Shown piece after piece: positions 8,304 through 16,808 of a DNA stretch of 64,000 nt. The translations under genes and the position numbers were made by a program. This stretch comes from Carnobacterium_B sp040274945. Lineage in GTDB: Bacteria; Bacillota; Bacilli; Lactobacillales; Carnobacteriaceae. Below the pieces are notes generated by a model. The model saw nothing but the letters and a program-made list of their open reading frames with translations, was not told the DNA's origin and did not search any database. Numbering within the stretch: the stretch's first letter is position 1; every line of letters starts with the position of its first letter. Location of the stretch: positions 1 through 64,000 of the forward strand of contig NZ_JBEMAR010000009.1 in NCBI RefSeq assembly GCF_040274945.1, written 5' to 3'.

Positions 8304-9587
8304 TTAATTTGTGTATTTTTGTTCGATTGATTCTTTGATCAATTTAGCAGAATCATCAGCTGACTCTTGAGGTGTTTTATTTCCTGAAGCTGCATCAAAC
8401 AACATGTTTTCAGCACCCGTCCAAACTTCAGCCATTTCAGGAATGTTTGGCATTGGTTGTGCATCTTTGTATTGGTTGATTACAGCTGTTGTTAATTCAT
8501 CATTTTGTTCTGTCGCGTAAACACGTGATTCTTGATTTGCAGGTACTTCATTTGTTGCGTCATAGAATTTATTTTGGTTTTCAGTATTTGTTACATAGTC
8601 TAACCATTCTTGAGCAACATCTTTATTTTCAGAATAGTTGCTGACAACCCATCCTTTTCCGCCTCCAAATGCTTCATAGGCTTCATCGTTGTTTAATGTT
8701 GGGATAGTAGAAACACCATAGTTAACGCCAGCATCTTTTAAGCTAGCTGCTTGCCAAGGTCCACCAATAAATGCGCCAACTTTACCATTTAAGTATTGAT
8801 CTGTAATAAAAGCATCCGCACTTGTTACATCTTGCATACCTTGTGGCCATGTATTTTGGAACCAGTCAGTAGCATATTCGATAGCTTCAACAGCACCTTC
8901 ATTGTTCAAACCAATATCTGTTGGATCTGTTCCATCTTCACCAAAAACGTATCCGCCATAACCAGCAACTAAACCATAAGTAAAGTAAAAGTCCGTCCAT
9001 TTAGCTAAAAATCCTGTATTCTTTCCTTCTTCTCCATCAAAAGCAAATTGATCATCTTCTGATAATGCTTCTAGATCTGCAAATGTTTGAGGTGCTTCAT
9101 CCAATAAATCTGTATTGTAGTATAATACCAATGTTTCAATTACAGATGGTGCACCATAAGTCTTTCCATCTAGCGTTACTTGAGCTCTATCTGTATCATC
9201 GTATTGATCGTCATTACCTAAAGTAACTTCAGCAATGTGTCCTTGCTGTCCTAATGATCCCATACGGTCATAAGCAGACATCATAATATCAGGTGCATTT
9301 CCAGACGGACCATCAAGAGGTAACGCTTCCAATTGTTCAAACATATCGCGTTCCGTTACTTCAATAGTAACCCCATGCTCTTCTTCAAAAGCACCTTTAA
9401 TATCTTCAACATAATCTACATACCCTTGGTCGACAGAAATTTGTAGCGTTGAATCTCCTCCTGCAGTTTCTCCTCCAGTTGACGAACTTGTTTCTGTAGC
9501 TTCTTCCCCACTTCCACATGCTGCAAGCACTAGTGCACTAGCAGATACCAAACCTAAAACATATTTTTTCCAACCTGTCTTCTTCAT
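8304..9587 (-). CDS. malE: Maltose/maltodextrin-binding lipoprotein, copy 1
   Basis: The extracellular solute-binding lipoprotein of the maltodextrin importer, about 427 residues. The signal peptide KKTGWKKYVLGLVSASALVL ends in the lipobox LAAC, so the Cys near residue 24 is lipidated. An acidic and Ser/Thr-rich linker follows, then a family 1 binding-protein fold. The ATG at 9587 is preceded by GAGGAGGAT; the longer open frame to 9647 lacks a ribosome binding site and would bury the signal peptide. It is a close paralog of the adjacent copy 2 (same lipobox, shared GYGGYVFGEDGTDPTDIGLN block, similar C-terminus) but is directly linked to malFG. It has its own promoter with a cre-like site and an upstream operator. 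Confidence 0.92.
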   Translation of the reverse strand: MKKTGWKKYVLGLVSASALVLAACGSGEEATETSSSTGGETAGGDSTLQISVDQGYVDYVEDIKGAFEEEHGVTIEVTERDMFEQLEALPLDGPSGNAPDIMMSAYDRMGSLGQQGHIAEVTLGNDDQYDDTDRAQVTLDGKTYGAPSVIETLVLYYNTDLLDEAPQTFADLEALSEDDQFAFDGEEGKNTGFLAKWTDFYFTYGLVAGYGGYVFGEDGTDPTDIGLNNEGAVEAIEYATDWFQNTWPQGMQDVTSADAFITDQYLNGKVGAFIGGPWQAASLKDAGVNYGVSTIPTLNNDEAYEAFGGGKGWVVSNYSENKDVAQEWLDYVTNTENQNKFYDATNEVPANQESRVYATEQNDELTTAVINQYKDAQPMPNIPEMAEVWTGAENMLFDAASGNKTPQESADDSAKLIKESIEQKYTN

Positions 9588-9632
9588 TTTATGTATCCTC
9601 CTCAAATATGAGTTATTTTTAATTACATCCTT

Positions 9633-9661
9633 ATTATCAGGTATCAAACCGCTTTCTGCAA
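9633..9661 (-). promoter_or_regulatory. malE1 promoter
   Basis: On the minus strand TTGCAG (-35, 9656-9661) is followed after 17 bp by GATAAT (-10, 9633-9638). The start codon lies about 45 bp downstream of the -10. The -35 sits inside a cre-like element. The same TTGCA(G/A)-17-GATAAT layout is found before malE2. Confidence 0.65.
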
Positions 9662-9670
9662 ACGTTTTCT
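9657..9670. promoter_or_regulatory. cre-like site (CcpA) over the malE1 -35 box
   Basis: TGCAAACGTTTTCT matches the catabolite-responsive element core (TGNAANCGNTNNCA) at all but the last position. It overlaps the -35 box of malE1, so CcpA binding would block RNA polymerase and give glucose repression. Confidence 0.6.
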
Positions 9671-9673
9671 CGA

Positions 9674-9687
9674 TGTTACCGGTAACA
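9674..9687. promoter_or_regulatory. LacI-family operator TGTTACCGGTAACA upstream of malE1
   Basis: A perfect 14-bp palindrome with a central CG, the hallmark of LacI-family operators. It lies 12 bp upstream of the malE1 -35 box. The same palindrome (16 bp there) occurs at 14774-14789 at nearly the same distance from another predicted -35. The regulator is not proven; the LacI-type protein at 19585-20538 is the only candidate in the window. Confidence 0.65.
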
Positions 9688-9713
9688 GAAATTTAATTAG
9701 GTGTTTTCACCCT

Positions 9714-9770
9714 CAAAAAACAAGACAATGCTGTCCAAAGAGCGGTTGCTCTAAAAACAGTATTGTCTTT
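9714..9770 (-). terminator. Terminator after malE2
   Basis: A 13-bp inverted repeat with one mismatch (AAGACAATGCTGT at 9722-9734, ACAGTATTGTCTT at 9757-9769) encloses a smaller AGAGC-GGTT-GCTCT hairpin. On the minus strand it is followed by GTTTTTTG. It lies right after the malE2 stop, so malE2 can be transcribed as a single-gene unit. Confidence 0.8.
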
Positions 9771-9776
9771 TGTCGT

Positions 9777-11054
9777 TTAGTTTTGGTATTTCTGTGTAAT
9801 ATTCTCTTCAATTAAGTGAACCGCATCATCAGCAGCTTGTTGCGGAGTTTTATTTCCAGATGCAGCATCAAAAATCATTGTCTCAGCACCGGTCCATACT
9901 TCGCTCATTTCAGGGATGTTGGGCATCGGTACGGCTGTATTAAATTGTTCAATAACTGCTTTTGTTAATTCATTGCCTGATTCACTGACAACGGTTCTAG
10001 CTTCTTGATTAGCTGGAATTTCTGAAGTCAACTCATACAACGTTTCACTATTTTCTGCATTCGTGACATAGTCCAACCACTCTTGGGCTAATTCAGGATT
10101 TTTCGAGTATTTGCTGGCTACCCACGCTACACCTCCTGCGAAAGGTTCATACTCTTCTCCATTCGGTAACGTCGGGATTGTTGAAACACCATAATTCACG
10201 TCTGCATCATCATAGCCACTTGCACCCCATGGTCCATTGATGACAGCGGCCGTTTTACCACTAGTAAATAGTTCATTCATAAAGTCTTCTGAACTAGTTG
10301 CATCTAGCATTCCTTGAGGCCAAACATTTTGATACCAGTCTGTTACATAGGTGATACCTTCAACAGATTCAGGTGAATTTAACCCAATATCTGTTGGATC
10401 CGTACCCTCTTCCCCAAAGACATAACCCCCATATCCAGAAAGTAAACCAATGTATTGATACGGAGTTGTCCAGTTAGCTAAGAAAGCAGTATTTGTGCCT
10501 TCTTCATTTTCAAAAGCATACTGATCATCTTCTGACAATGCTTCTAAGTCTTCAAACGTTTCCGGTGATTGGTCAATTAAATCTTTATTGTAATACATTA
10601 CTAATGATTCAATAACAAAAGGTGCACCATAAATTTTTTCATCAAGCGTAACTTGTCTTTGATCTAATTCATCATAGCGTCCATCATCTGGTAAAGTAAC
10701 CTCTGCTATATGACCTTGTTGACCTAATATACCTACTCGATCATACGGAGCAATCAAAATATCAGATCCAATTTCAGCAGGTCCATCCAGTGGCAAAGCT
10801 TCTAGTCCATCGAACATGTCTCGTTCAGAAATTTCAATCGTTACATTGTGTTCTTCTTCGAAAGCTGGAATAATTTCATTAACATAATCAATGTATCGAG
10901 GATCTACATCTATTTTTAAAGTTGAAGCCTCTCCGTCCCCACCCGTTGACGAATCCGTTCCAGTTGTCTCTTCCCCACTACCACAAGCAGCCAATACTAA
11001 CGCACTAGCCGATACCAAACCTAACACTATATTTTTCCAAACCCTTTTCTCCAC
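9777..11054 (-). CDS. malE: Maltose/maltodextrin-binding lipoprotein, copy 2
   Basis: A second solute-binding lipoprotein, about 425 residues, clearly a duplicate of the neighbouring malE1. The signal peptide has the same VLGLVSASALVLAACGSGEE stretch with lipobox LAAC, and the body shares the GYGGYVFGEEGTDPTDIGLN block. Divergent patches, including the region corresponding to TDFYFTYGL in copy 1 (here TTPYQYIGL), suggest a shifted oligosaccharide preference. I chose the GTG at 11054 because GAAGGAGGAG lies six bases upstream. It has its own promoter, a good cre and its own terminator, so its level can vary independently of the permeases it must share with copy 1. Confidence 0.9.
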   Translation of the reverse strand: MEKRVWKNIVLGLVSASALVLAACGSGEETTGTDSSTGGDGEASTLKIDVDPRYIDYVNEIIPAFEEEHNVTIEISERDMFDGLEALPLDGPAEIGSDILIAPYDRVGILGQQGHIAEVTLPDDGRYDELDQRQVTLDEKIYGAPFVIESLVMYYNKDLIDQSPETFEDLEALSEDDQYAFENEEGTNTAFLANWTTPYQYIGLLSGYGGYVFGEEGTDPTDIGLNSPESVEGITYVTDWYQNVWPQGMLDATSSEDFMNELFTSGKTAAVINGPWGASGYDDADVNYGVSTIPTLPNGEEYEPFAGGVAWVASKYSKNPELAQEWLDYVTNAENSETLYELTSEIPANQEARTVVSESGNELTKAVIEQFNTAVPMPNIPEMSEVWTGAETMIFDAASGNKTPQQAADDAVHLIEENITQKYQN

Positions 11055-11082
11055 TGTAATCTCCTCCTTCTCAGTTAACTTT

Positions 11083-11111
11083 ATTATCTTACTTCCGCGA
11101 TTTTTTTGCAA
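11083..11111 (-). promoter_or_regulatory. malE2 promoter
   Basis: On the minus strand TTGCAA (-35, 11106-11111) is followed after 17 bp by GATAAT (-10, 11083-11088). The GTG start of malE2 is about 30 bp downstream. The architecture is the same as at malE1, consistent with promoter and gene having been duplicated together. Confidence 0.65.
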
Positions 11112-11121
11112 ACGTTACCAT
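11106..11121. promoter_or_regulatory. cre site (CcpA) at the malE2 promoter
   Basis: TTGCAAACGTTACCAT fits every position of the cre consensus WTGNAANCGNWNNCWW. It covers the malE2 -35 box, so it should mediate catabolite repression. It also contains GTTACC, a half-site of the palindrome seen upstream of malE1, but no full palindrome is present here. Confidence 0.75.
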
Positions 11122-11130
11122 TTGAACGCA

Positions 11131-11164
11131 AAAAATAGAACTAAGTCTTATGCCTAGTTCTATT
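11131..11164 (-). terminator. Terminator after the neopullulanase gene
   Basis: A 10-bp perfect inverted repeat (AATAGAACTA and TAGTTCTATT) with a short loop, followed on the minus strand by TTTTT. It lies seven bases after the neopullulanase stop and separates the upstream amylolytic genes from malE2. Confidence 0.8.
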
Positions 11165-11170
11165 ATTCTT

Positions 11171-12952
11171 TTAAGCTCTATAAATAACAAAGCCATTTTT
11201 TTTGACTGATAATAATTTATTGTCTACAAAAGCTAAGTTCCGTAGTAAGGTCTCCGGTGTTCTTTCTAACGTAAGTTCTAGATCTTGCTCGCCTTGATTA
11301 AAGTAGCAAATCAGTTCTTCATCACCATTGGTCCTTTTCATTCCAACAACTTTTTCATCATCACGAATGTCAAACCATTCTATTGCTCCATAACTTAACA
11401 ATTCTTGGTTATTTTTTCTAAATGCGATCATTTCTTTAGTGAAAGCAAGCATATCACTGTCTTGTTCTTCTTCATTCCAAATCATACATTTACGACAATC
11501 AGGATCGTTAAACCCGTCCATACCGATTTCAGTTCCATAATAAATACATGGCGATCCATGTTGTGCAAACATAAAGGCTAATCCTGACTTAGCTAATTCT
11601 TGGTTGTTTTTGCTGATAGTCAATAATCGAGCAGTATCATGAGAATCCAACATATTGAACATAACTTCATTCGTTTGATTGCGGTACAACATCAATTGTT
11701 CATTTAATCCAGCAACCATTTTACTTGCCGTAATGTCTTTTTTCATAAAGAAATTTTCAATCGTTTGTGTGTAAGCATAATTCATCACAGCATGGAATTC
11801 ATCACCTTGAAGCCAGCTTTGCGAAGAATGCCAAATTTCTCCTAAGATATAAAAGTCTTCTTTTACATCTACCGAAGCTTGGTGAAATTTCTTCCAAAAA
11901 TGATGATCAACTTCATTCGCAACATCTAAACGCCAAGCATCAATATCGAATTCTTTGATCCAATACGTAGTCACATCTAATAAAAAGTCTTGGACCTCTG
12001 GATTGCTGGTATTTAACTTGGGCATATGTCCTGTAAATGCGAAAGTATCATAACTTAATTCACTAACATTCTCGAGTTCTTCAACCGATAAATCAGCCAG
12101 TGATTCAACTGGAAACTGATTGATATGGAACCAATCTTTATAGCGAGAATGTTCTTGATGTTCAAGAACATCTTGCCATTGCATCGAATCCATTCCTAAA
12201 TGGTTAAAAACAGCATCCAGCATGACTCGAATACCACGTTTGTGTGCTTCTTGAACAACCTTTTTAAACAGTTCTTTATCGCCAAAATCAGGATCGATCT
12301 CATAATAATCAATTGTGTCGTATTTGTGATTTGATTTAGCTTTAAACAACGGACAAAAGTAAATACCGTTGACTCCCAAATCCACTAGGTAATCCAAATG
12401 ATCGATTACCCCTTGCAAGTCACCACCATAGAAATCATCTCGTCCAGGATTTTTTTTGCTGCCCCACGGCAACGTTCCTTCAGGATCATTCGTTGTATCT
12501 CCATTAGCAAACCGTTCTGGGAAAATTTGATACCATACGGTTTCTTTTACCCATTCCGGTGTTTTTACTCTGTCGACTTCGTGTAAGTAAGGCATTCTAA
12601 AAAAGGTATTGGCATCTTCTAAGTAGTGATCTGTAAACGGAAATACACCACGATCTCCATAAAGGACTTCTATACCATCAGTTCCTTCAACATGAAAACA
12701 ATAAGCGATACGTTTTGTTTTTACGTAGGTTTCCATCATCCAATAATCATGGACATCCGTACTTAAAATCAATTTCATTGGTTTATCTTCTTCATACCAT
12801 TTTTCTGTTCCATGAGAGTAAGGATCTCCGCTGATCAAACTAACTTTTTTTACATCACCTTTTTTTGTTCTTAGACGGATATGAAACTGTTCTGGTTTAT
12901 ATAAGTACGCGTATTCACTATCTGGTCTGTGATAAATTGCTGCTGTTTCCAT
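11171..12952 (-). CDS. nplT: Neopullulanase / cyclomaltodextrinase / maltogenic amylase (GH13_20)
   Basis: A GH13_20 enzyme of 593 residues that hydrolyses cyclodextrins, pullulan and maltodextrins to maltose or panose. It has an N-terminal CBM34-type beta-domain (about 1-125), the (beta/alpha)8 barrel starting at VWYQIFPERFANGD (139-152) and a C-terminal beta-domain. The catalytic residues are Asp343 (AWRLDVANEVD), Glu372 (LGEIWH) and Asp439 (LDSHD). There is no signal peptide, so it acts on imported dextrins in the cytoplasm. The length and the N-terminal domain set it apart from the three shorter GH13 glucosidases of the locus. GAGG lies before the ATG. The precise preference within the neopullulanase/cyclomaltodextrinase/maltogenic amylase group cannot be read from sequence. 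Confidence 0.9.
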   Translation of the reverse strand: METAAIYHRPDSEYAYLYKPEQFHIRLRTKKGDVKKVSLISGDPYSHGTEKWYEEDKPMKLILSTDVHDYWMMETYVKTKRIAYCFHVEGTDGIEVLYGDRGVFPFTDHYLEDANTFFRMPYLHEVDRVKTPEWVKETVWYQIFPERFANGDTTNDPEGTLPWGSKKNPGRDDFYGGDLQGVIDHLDYLVDLGVNGIYFCPLFKAKSNHKYDTIDYYEIDPDFGDKELFKKVVQEAHKRGIRVMLDAVFNHLGMDSMQWQDVLEHQEHSRYKDWFHINQFPVESLADLSVEELENVSELSYDTFAFTGHMPKLNTSNPEVQDFLLDVTTYWIKEFDIDAWRLDVANEVDHHFWKKFHQASVDVKEDFYILGEIWHSSQSWLQGDEFHAVMNYAYTQTIENFFMKKDITASKMVAGLNEQLMLYRNQTNEVMFNMLDSHDTARLLTISKNNQELAKSGLAFMFAQHGSPCIYYGTEIGMDGFNDPDCRKCMIWNEEEQDSDMLAFTKEMIAFRKNNQELLSYGAIEWFDIRDDEKVVGMKRTNGDEELICYFNQGEQDLELTLERTPETLLRNLAFVDNKLLSVKKNGFVIYRA

Positions 12953-13000
12953 CGTTATTTCCTCAATTCTTTTTTTATTTAGTAACGAATAAATTACTTT

Positions 13001-14686
13001 TTATAGGTCCATTAATAGAACTACAGCACCATATGGACTCAAATTTAATTGGTTTTCTTGCAGAATGTTGCCATCGTTGGTCAATGCAACTGTGTAGGGC
13101 TGTGCTGTTAAATCTTCAAGTGTAATCGTTTGTTTGTTCTCTGACATATTGCAACACACGATTGCTTTACTGGATTTCCAAATCCGTTCATAACAATAGG
13201 TTTCCAAATTGGTTTCCAACAACCTAAAGTCACCTTCGATAAATACAGTCTTCTGCTTTAATCTCAATACTGCTCTATAGTAATGCAATATGCTGTTCGC
13301 GTCTGACTCTTGATCCATTACATTGTATTTTTCTTCATGGTTCACGCCACTCCATGGGCGATGCGTTGAGAATCCAGCATAGTTCGAGTCATCCCATTGC
13401 ATTACTCCACGACTGACATCTTTACTTCGTGCATTCAACTGCTCTAAGGCAAATTCTTTTGGATACCCTAAATCAAGTGCTTGTTGATAAAAAATATCCG
13501 CCCCGGGTAATGAAAACTGGTCGATATTTTTGATCTCTAAGTTTTTCATCCCAATTTCTTCACCATTTAACAAAAACGGAATGCCTTTTTGCAGATACAT
13601 TAATGTGGCCAACATTTTACTACTCTTATCACGATAATCTTCAACGTCACCAAAACGTGATACTGCTCGTGCCATATCATGATTATTCCAATACAAAACT
13701 GGTCCGCCAATTGCAGCTAATCCCTTTTGCCATTCGGACATGGTTTGTTTGAATTTTTCGAGATCTAATTTTCCATGTTGCAGGCTTAATGGAAGTCGTT
13801 CATCTTTTGACTCTTCTATTTCTGGAAAATACCGGAAGGTTATCACACTATCGCACACTTCATCTGCTGGATCTGTGTATTTTTTTGCTAATTCAAGACT
13901 TGCTGATGCCGCTTCACCGACTAAAAAAACATCGGGATGATTTTTTCGAATGCGTTGACTAAACTCTTTCATGTAGTCAATGACTTTTGGTAGATTAGCA
14001 TAATAATTTTCTGCCAATACAATTTCATCTTTACTAGCTGTGCCAACATCTGGAAATCCATTTTCTTTTTCTACATGAATAAACGCATCTAACCGTAAGG
14101 CATCAATTCCCTTGTTTAACCAGAATTCAGCACAATCAGCCATTGCTAAACGCACTTCAGGATTTTCCCAATTCAAATCAGGCATCTCTTTTGCGAATAA
14201 ATGAAAGTAAAAAGAACTTCCTTTAGGTTCTTTTTCCCAAACAGACCCGCCAAAAAATGAACCCCAGTTATTTGGTACAGATCGTTGTTCTAACGGATCT
14301 TGCCAAATATAATAATCTCGGTATATATTTTCTGGCCCTTTTAAAGCTTCTTGAAACCAAGGGTGTTGATCAGATGTATGATTTAATACAAAATCAAGCA
14401 TAATCTTTATCCCGCGTTTATGTGCTTCATCAATTAATTTCTCCATATCTGCCATGGTACCAAAATGATCATCAATGGCGTAATAGTTTGCAACATCGTA
14501 ACCATTGTCAACTTGTGGAGAAACAAAAATGGGGTTCAACCAAATCATATTCACTCCTAACGACTGAATGTAATTCAATCGTTGAATGATTCCTTTTAAA
14601 TCACCGATTCCATCACCATCTGTATCTTGAAAACTTTTAGGGTAAATTTGGTACACAACTGTATTTTCCCACCATTTATCCTGCAT
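13001..14686 (-). CDS. malL: Alpha-glucosidase (GH13, alpha-1,4 type), copy A
   Basis: A cytoplasmic GH13 alpha-glucosidase of about 561 residues. The barrel starts at VVYQIYPKSFQDTDGDGIGD. The nucleophile Asp200 lies in LRLDAFIH, the acid/base Glu in VGEAAS and the third carboxylate in WNNHDMAR. Ala201 follows the nucleophile, the state associated with alpha-1,4 rather than alpha-1,6 cleavage, unlike the dexB-type gene of the same locus. I chose the ATG at 14686: AAAGGTGG lies ten bases upstream and the residue count agrees with the paralog. It is a clear paralog of the next gene upstream. A LacI-type palindrome and a weak promoter precede it, so it may be transcribed both from the upstream gene and by itself. 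Confidence 0.87.
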   Translation of the reverse strand: MQDKWWENTVVYQIYPKSFQDTDGDGIGDLKGIIQRLNYIQSLGVNMIWLNPIFVSPQVDNGYDVANYYAIDDHFGTMADMEKLIDEAHKRGIKIMLDFVLNHTSDQHPWFQEALKGPENIYRDYYIWQDPLEQRSVPNNWGSFFGGSVWEKEPKGSSFYFHLFAKEMPDLNWENPEVRLAMADCAEFWLNKGIDALRLDAFIHVEKENGFPDVGTASKDEIVLAENYYANLPKVIDYMKEFSQRIRKNHPDVFLVGEAASASLELAKKYTDPADEVCDSVITFRYFPEIEESKDERLPLSLQHGKLDLEKFKQTMSEWQKGLAAIGGPVLYWNNHDMARAVSRFGDVEDYRDKSSKMLATLMYLQKGIPFLLNGEEIGMKNLEIKNIDQFSLPGADIFYQQALDLGYPKEFALEQLNARSKDVSRGVMQWDDSNYAGFSTHRPWSGVNHEEKYNVMDQESDANSILHYYRAVLRLKQKTVFIEGDFRLLETNLETYCYERIWKSSKAIVCCNMSENKQTITLEDLTAQPYTVALTNDGNILQENQLNLSPYGAVVLLMDL

Positions 14687-14733
14687 GAAGAACATACCAC
14701 CTTTGACTTTGCTAAATTCCTTTTTCAATTATT

Positions 14734-14762
14734 AGCTTACAGAATTTAGAAAGCACTTACAA
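14734..14762 (-). promoter_or_regulatory. Weak internal promoter upstream of alpha-glucosidase copy A
   Basis: On the minus strand TTGTAA (-35, 14757-14762) is followed after 17 bp by TAAGCT (-10, 14734-14739). The -10 is poor. The -35 starts 11 bp downstream of the palindrome at 14774-14789, almost the spacing seen at malE1, which is the main reason to record it. Confidence 0.4.
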
Positions 14763-14773
14763 TAAAAAGTGCA

Positions 14774-14789
14774 TTGTTACCGGTAACAA
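14774..14789. promoter_or_regulatory. LacI-family operator TTGTTACCGGTAACAA
   Basis: A perfect 16-bp palindrome with a central CG, between the two alpha-glucosidase genes. Its central 14 bp are identical to the palindrome at 9674-9687. Two copies of the same long palindrome in one sugar locus make a regulator-binding role likely. Confidence 0.7.
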
Positions 14790-14805
14790 CTTCTTTAGTT
14801 GGAAA

Positions 14806-16524
14806 TTATTCTTTTTTTGCTGTTTCGTCAGCTAATAGATCTTCATACATAAAAACGACCGTCCCATATGGAGCAAATGTAATGGCATCCTTATCGATAG
14901 CATTGCCTTCATTTTGTAAAATAACTTTCCAACCAAGTGTTGAAACACCTTCTTCTTGCAGGTGTTCTTGTGTGTCCGTTAAATTACAACAGACAATTGC
15001 CCGTTGCCCATCATAGTTTCGTTCATAAATGTATAATGTATCTTTTGTCTCATGTAATCTGAATGATCCTTTTGTAAAAATAGCTGTTTTTTTTAATTTT
15101 AAAAGCTTTTTATAATAGGCTAAGATACTGTTTGAATCTCTTTCTTGTTCCGCCACATTGTATTTTTCTTCCACATTTACACCGCTCCAAGGTTTAGTTG
15201 ATGAAAACCCAGCGTACTCAGAGTTATCCCATTGCATAGCTCCTCGACTAACATCACGTCCAGTATGGTTCAGCTCGTTTAAGATGTGTTCTTCAGAATA
15301 CCCTAGTTGTTTTGCTTTTTCATAAAAAGATACAGCGCCTGGTGTATCAAATTGTGCACGGTCACTATAATGTAAATTCCGCATCCCAATCTCTTCTCCG
15401 TTATAGATAAACGGTATCCCTTTTTGAAGATACATTAACGTTGCCAACATTTTGCTGCTATTATCCCTGTGTTCCTTTAAATTTCCATAGCGAGATAACG
15501 CCCGTGCCATATCATGATTGTTCCAGTATAAAATTGGGCCGCCGTACGGATCCATTTTATTTTGCCACTCATTCATGACTCTTTTGAATGCCTTTTTATC
15601 CAATCGCCCTGATTGCATATTAAAAGGTAACCGAGGATCTTTCATTGACTCATCTTCAGGAAAAATTAAAAAGGAGATAATGGCATCGCACATATTATTA
15701 GCAGGATCTGTATACTCAAATGCTAAATCAACATTCGCTGAAGCTGCTTCTCCTAAGATAAATATATCTTCTTTAACTTCATGCAAATCCATTGATAATT
15801 TTTGAACGTAATTTTTTATATTGGGTAGAAATGCATTTATTTTTTGAGCAGATACCAATTCCCGACCATTTTCCATTTCCACTTGAAAAAAATCATCGGC
15901 TTTATCCATATGAATAAATGCATCTAACCGAAAGCCATCCACTCCATGATCCAACCAAAATTTTCCTACATCAAAAATCGCTTTCTCCACTTCTGGATTG
16001 TCCCAATTTAAATCTGGCATTTCTTTTTTAAATAAATGAAAATAGTACTGGTCACCAGCAGGTTCCTTTTCCCAGACTGAACCCCCAAAAACAGAGACCC
16101 AATTATTTGGCAAATGACCACCTTTTCGCGCATCTTCCCAAATGTAAAAATCACGATAAGGGTTTTCTGGGCCTTTTAAGGCTTCTTGAAACCAAATATG
16201 TTGGTCAGAAGTATGATTGACAACCAAATCAAAAATAATTTTCATGTTGCGTTTATGTGCTTCTTCGATTAATTCCACTGCATCCTCAACGGTTCCAAAA
16301 ATCGGATCAATCGTGTAATAGTCAGAGACATCATACCCATTATCGACTTGTGGTGAAGTAAAAATGGGGTTGAGCCAAATAGCTGTCACACCTAATTGCT
16401 GAATGTAGTCTAAACGGCTGATGATTCCCTTAAGATCTCCTACACCATTATCATTTGTGTCCTTAAAACTTCTTGGATATACTTGATAAACGATTGCTTC
16501 ATTCCACCAATTATTCTCTTGCAC
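14806..16524 (-). CDS. malL: Alpha-glucosidase (GH13, alpha-1,4 type), copy B
   Basis: A cytoplasmic GH13 alpha-glucosidase of about 572 residues, paralogous to copy A over its whole length. The nucleophile is Asp201 in FRLDAFIH followed by Ala202; the acid/base Glu is in LGEAAS and the third carboxylate in WNNHDMAR. The Asp-Ala pair points to alpha-1,4 specificity. I chose the GTG at 16524, with GAGGAG eight bases upstream; this matches the N-terminus of copy A, whereas the longer frame to 16596 has no ribosome binding site. It is the first gene of the maltose locus in transcription order. No convincing promoter was found upstream of it. Confidence 0.86.
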   Translation of the reverse strand: MQENNWWNEAIVYQVYPRSFKDTNDNGVGDLKGIISRLDYIQQLGVTAIWLNPIFTSPQVDNGYDVSDYYTIDPIFGTVEDAVELIEEAHKRNMKIIFDLVVNHTSDQHIWFQEALKGPENPYRDFYIWEDARKGGHLPNNWVSVFGGSVWEKEPAGDQYYFHLFKKEMPDLNWDNPEVEKAIFDVGKFWLDHGVDGFRLDAFIHMDKADDFFQVEMENGRELVSAQKINAFLPNIKNYVQKLSMDLHEVKEDIFILGEAASANVDLAFEYTDPANNMCDAIISFLIFPEDESMKDPRLPFNMQSGRLDKKAFKRVMNEWQNKMDPYGGPILYWNNHDMARALSRYGNLKEHRDNSSKMLATLMYLQKGIPFIYNGEEIGMRNLHYSDRAQFDTPGAVSFYEKAKQLGYSEEHILNELNHTGRDVSRGAMQWDNSEYAGFSSTKPWSGVNVEEKYNVAEQERDSNSILAYYKKLLKLKKTAIFTKGSFRLHETKDTLYIYERNYDGQRAIVCCNLTDTQEHLQEEGVSTLGWKVILQNEGNAIDKDAITFAPYGTVVFMYEDLLADETAKKE

Positions 16525-16808
16525 TCCTACCACTCCTCTATAAATGGATAACTGCTTATAGTAATTATTGTATGTATTCATAAAAAGGATTGCCACTTTA
16601 ATGATTGTAGATTATTCTAGTGTCCTCCAATGAGATTAGTTTCTTTCATTTGCTTTAACTTAAATTTAAAACTAAACGAAGCAGAATCATATGCTGAGGC
16701 TTTCTAATAATTCCCTTAAAAATCAGGATCTTTCTAGATTTCAAATGCTAAAAGTGTTACTCTTTCAGTAATTGCAACAGGCGTAACTGCCTAGTAGAAA
16801 GAGGTATA

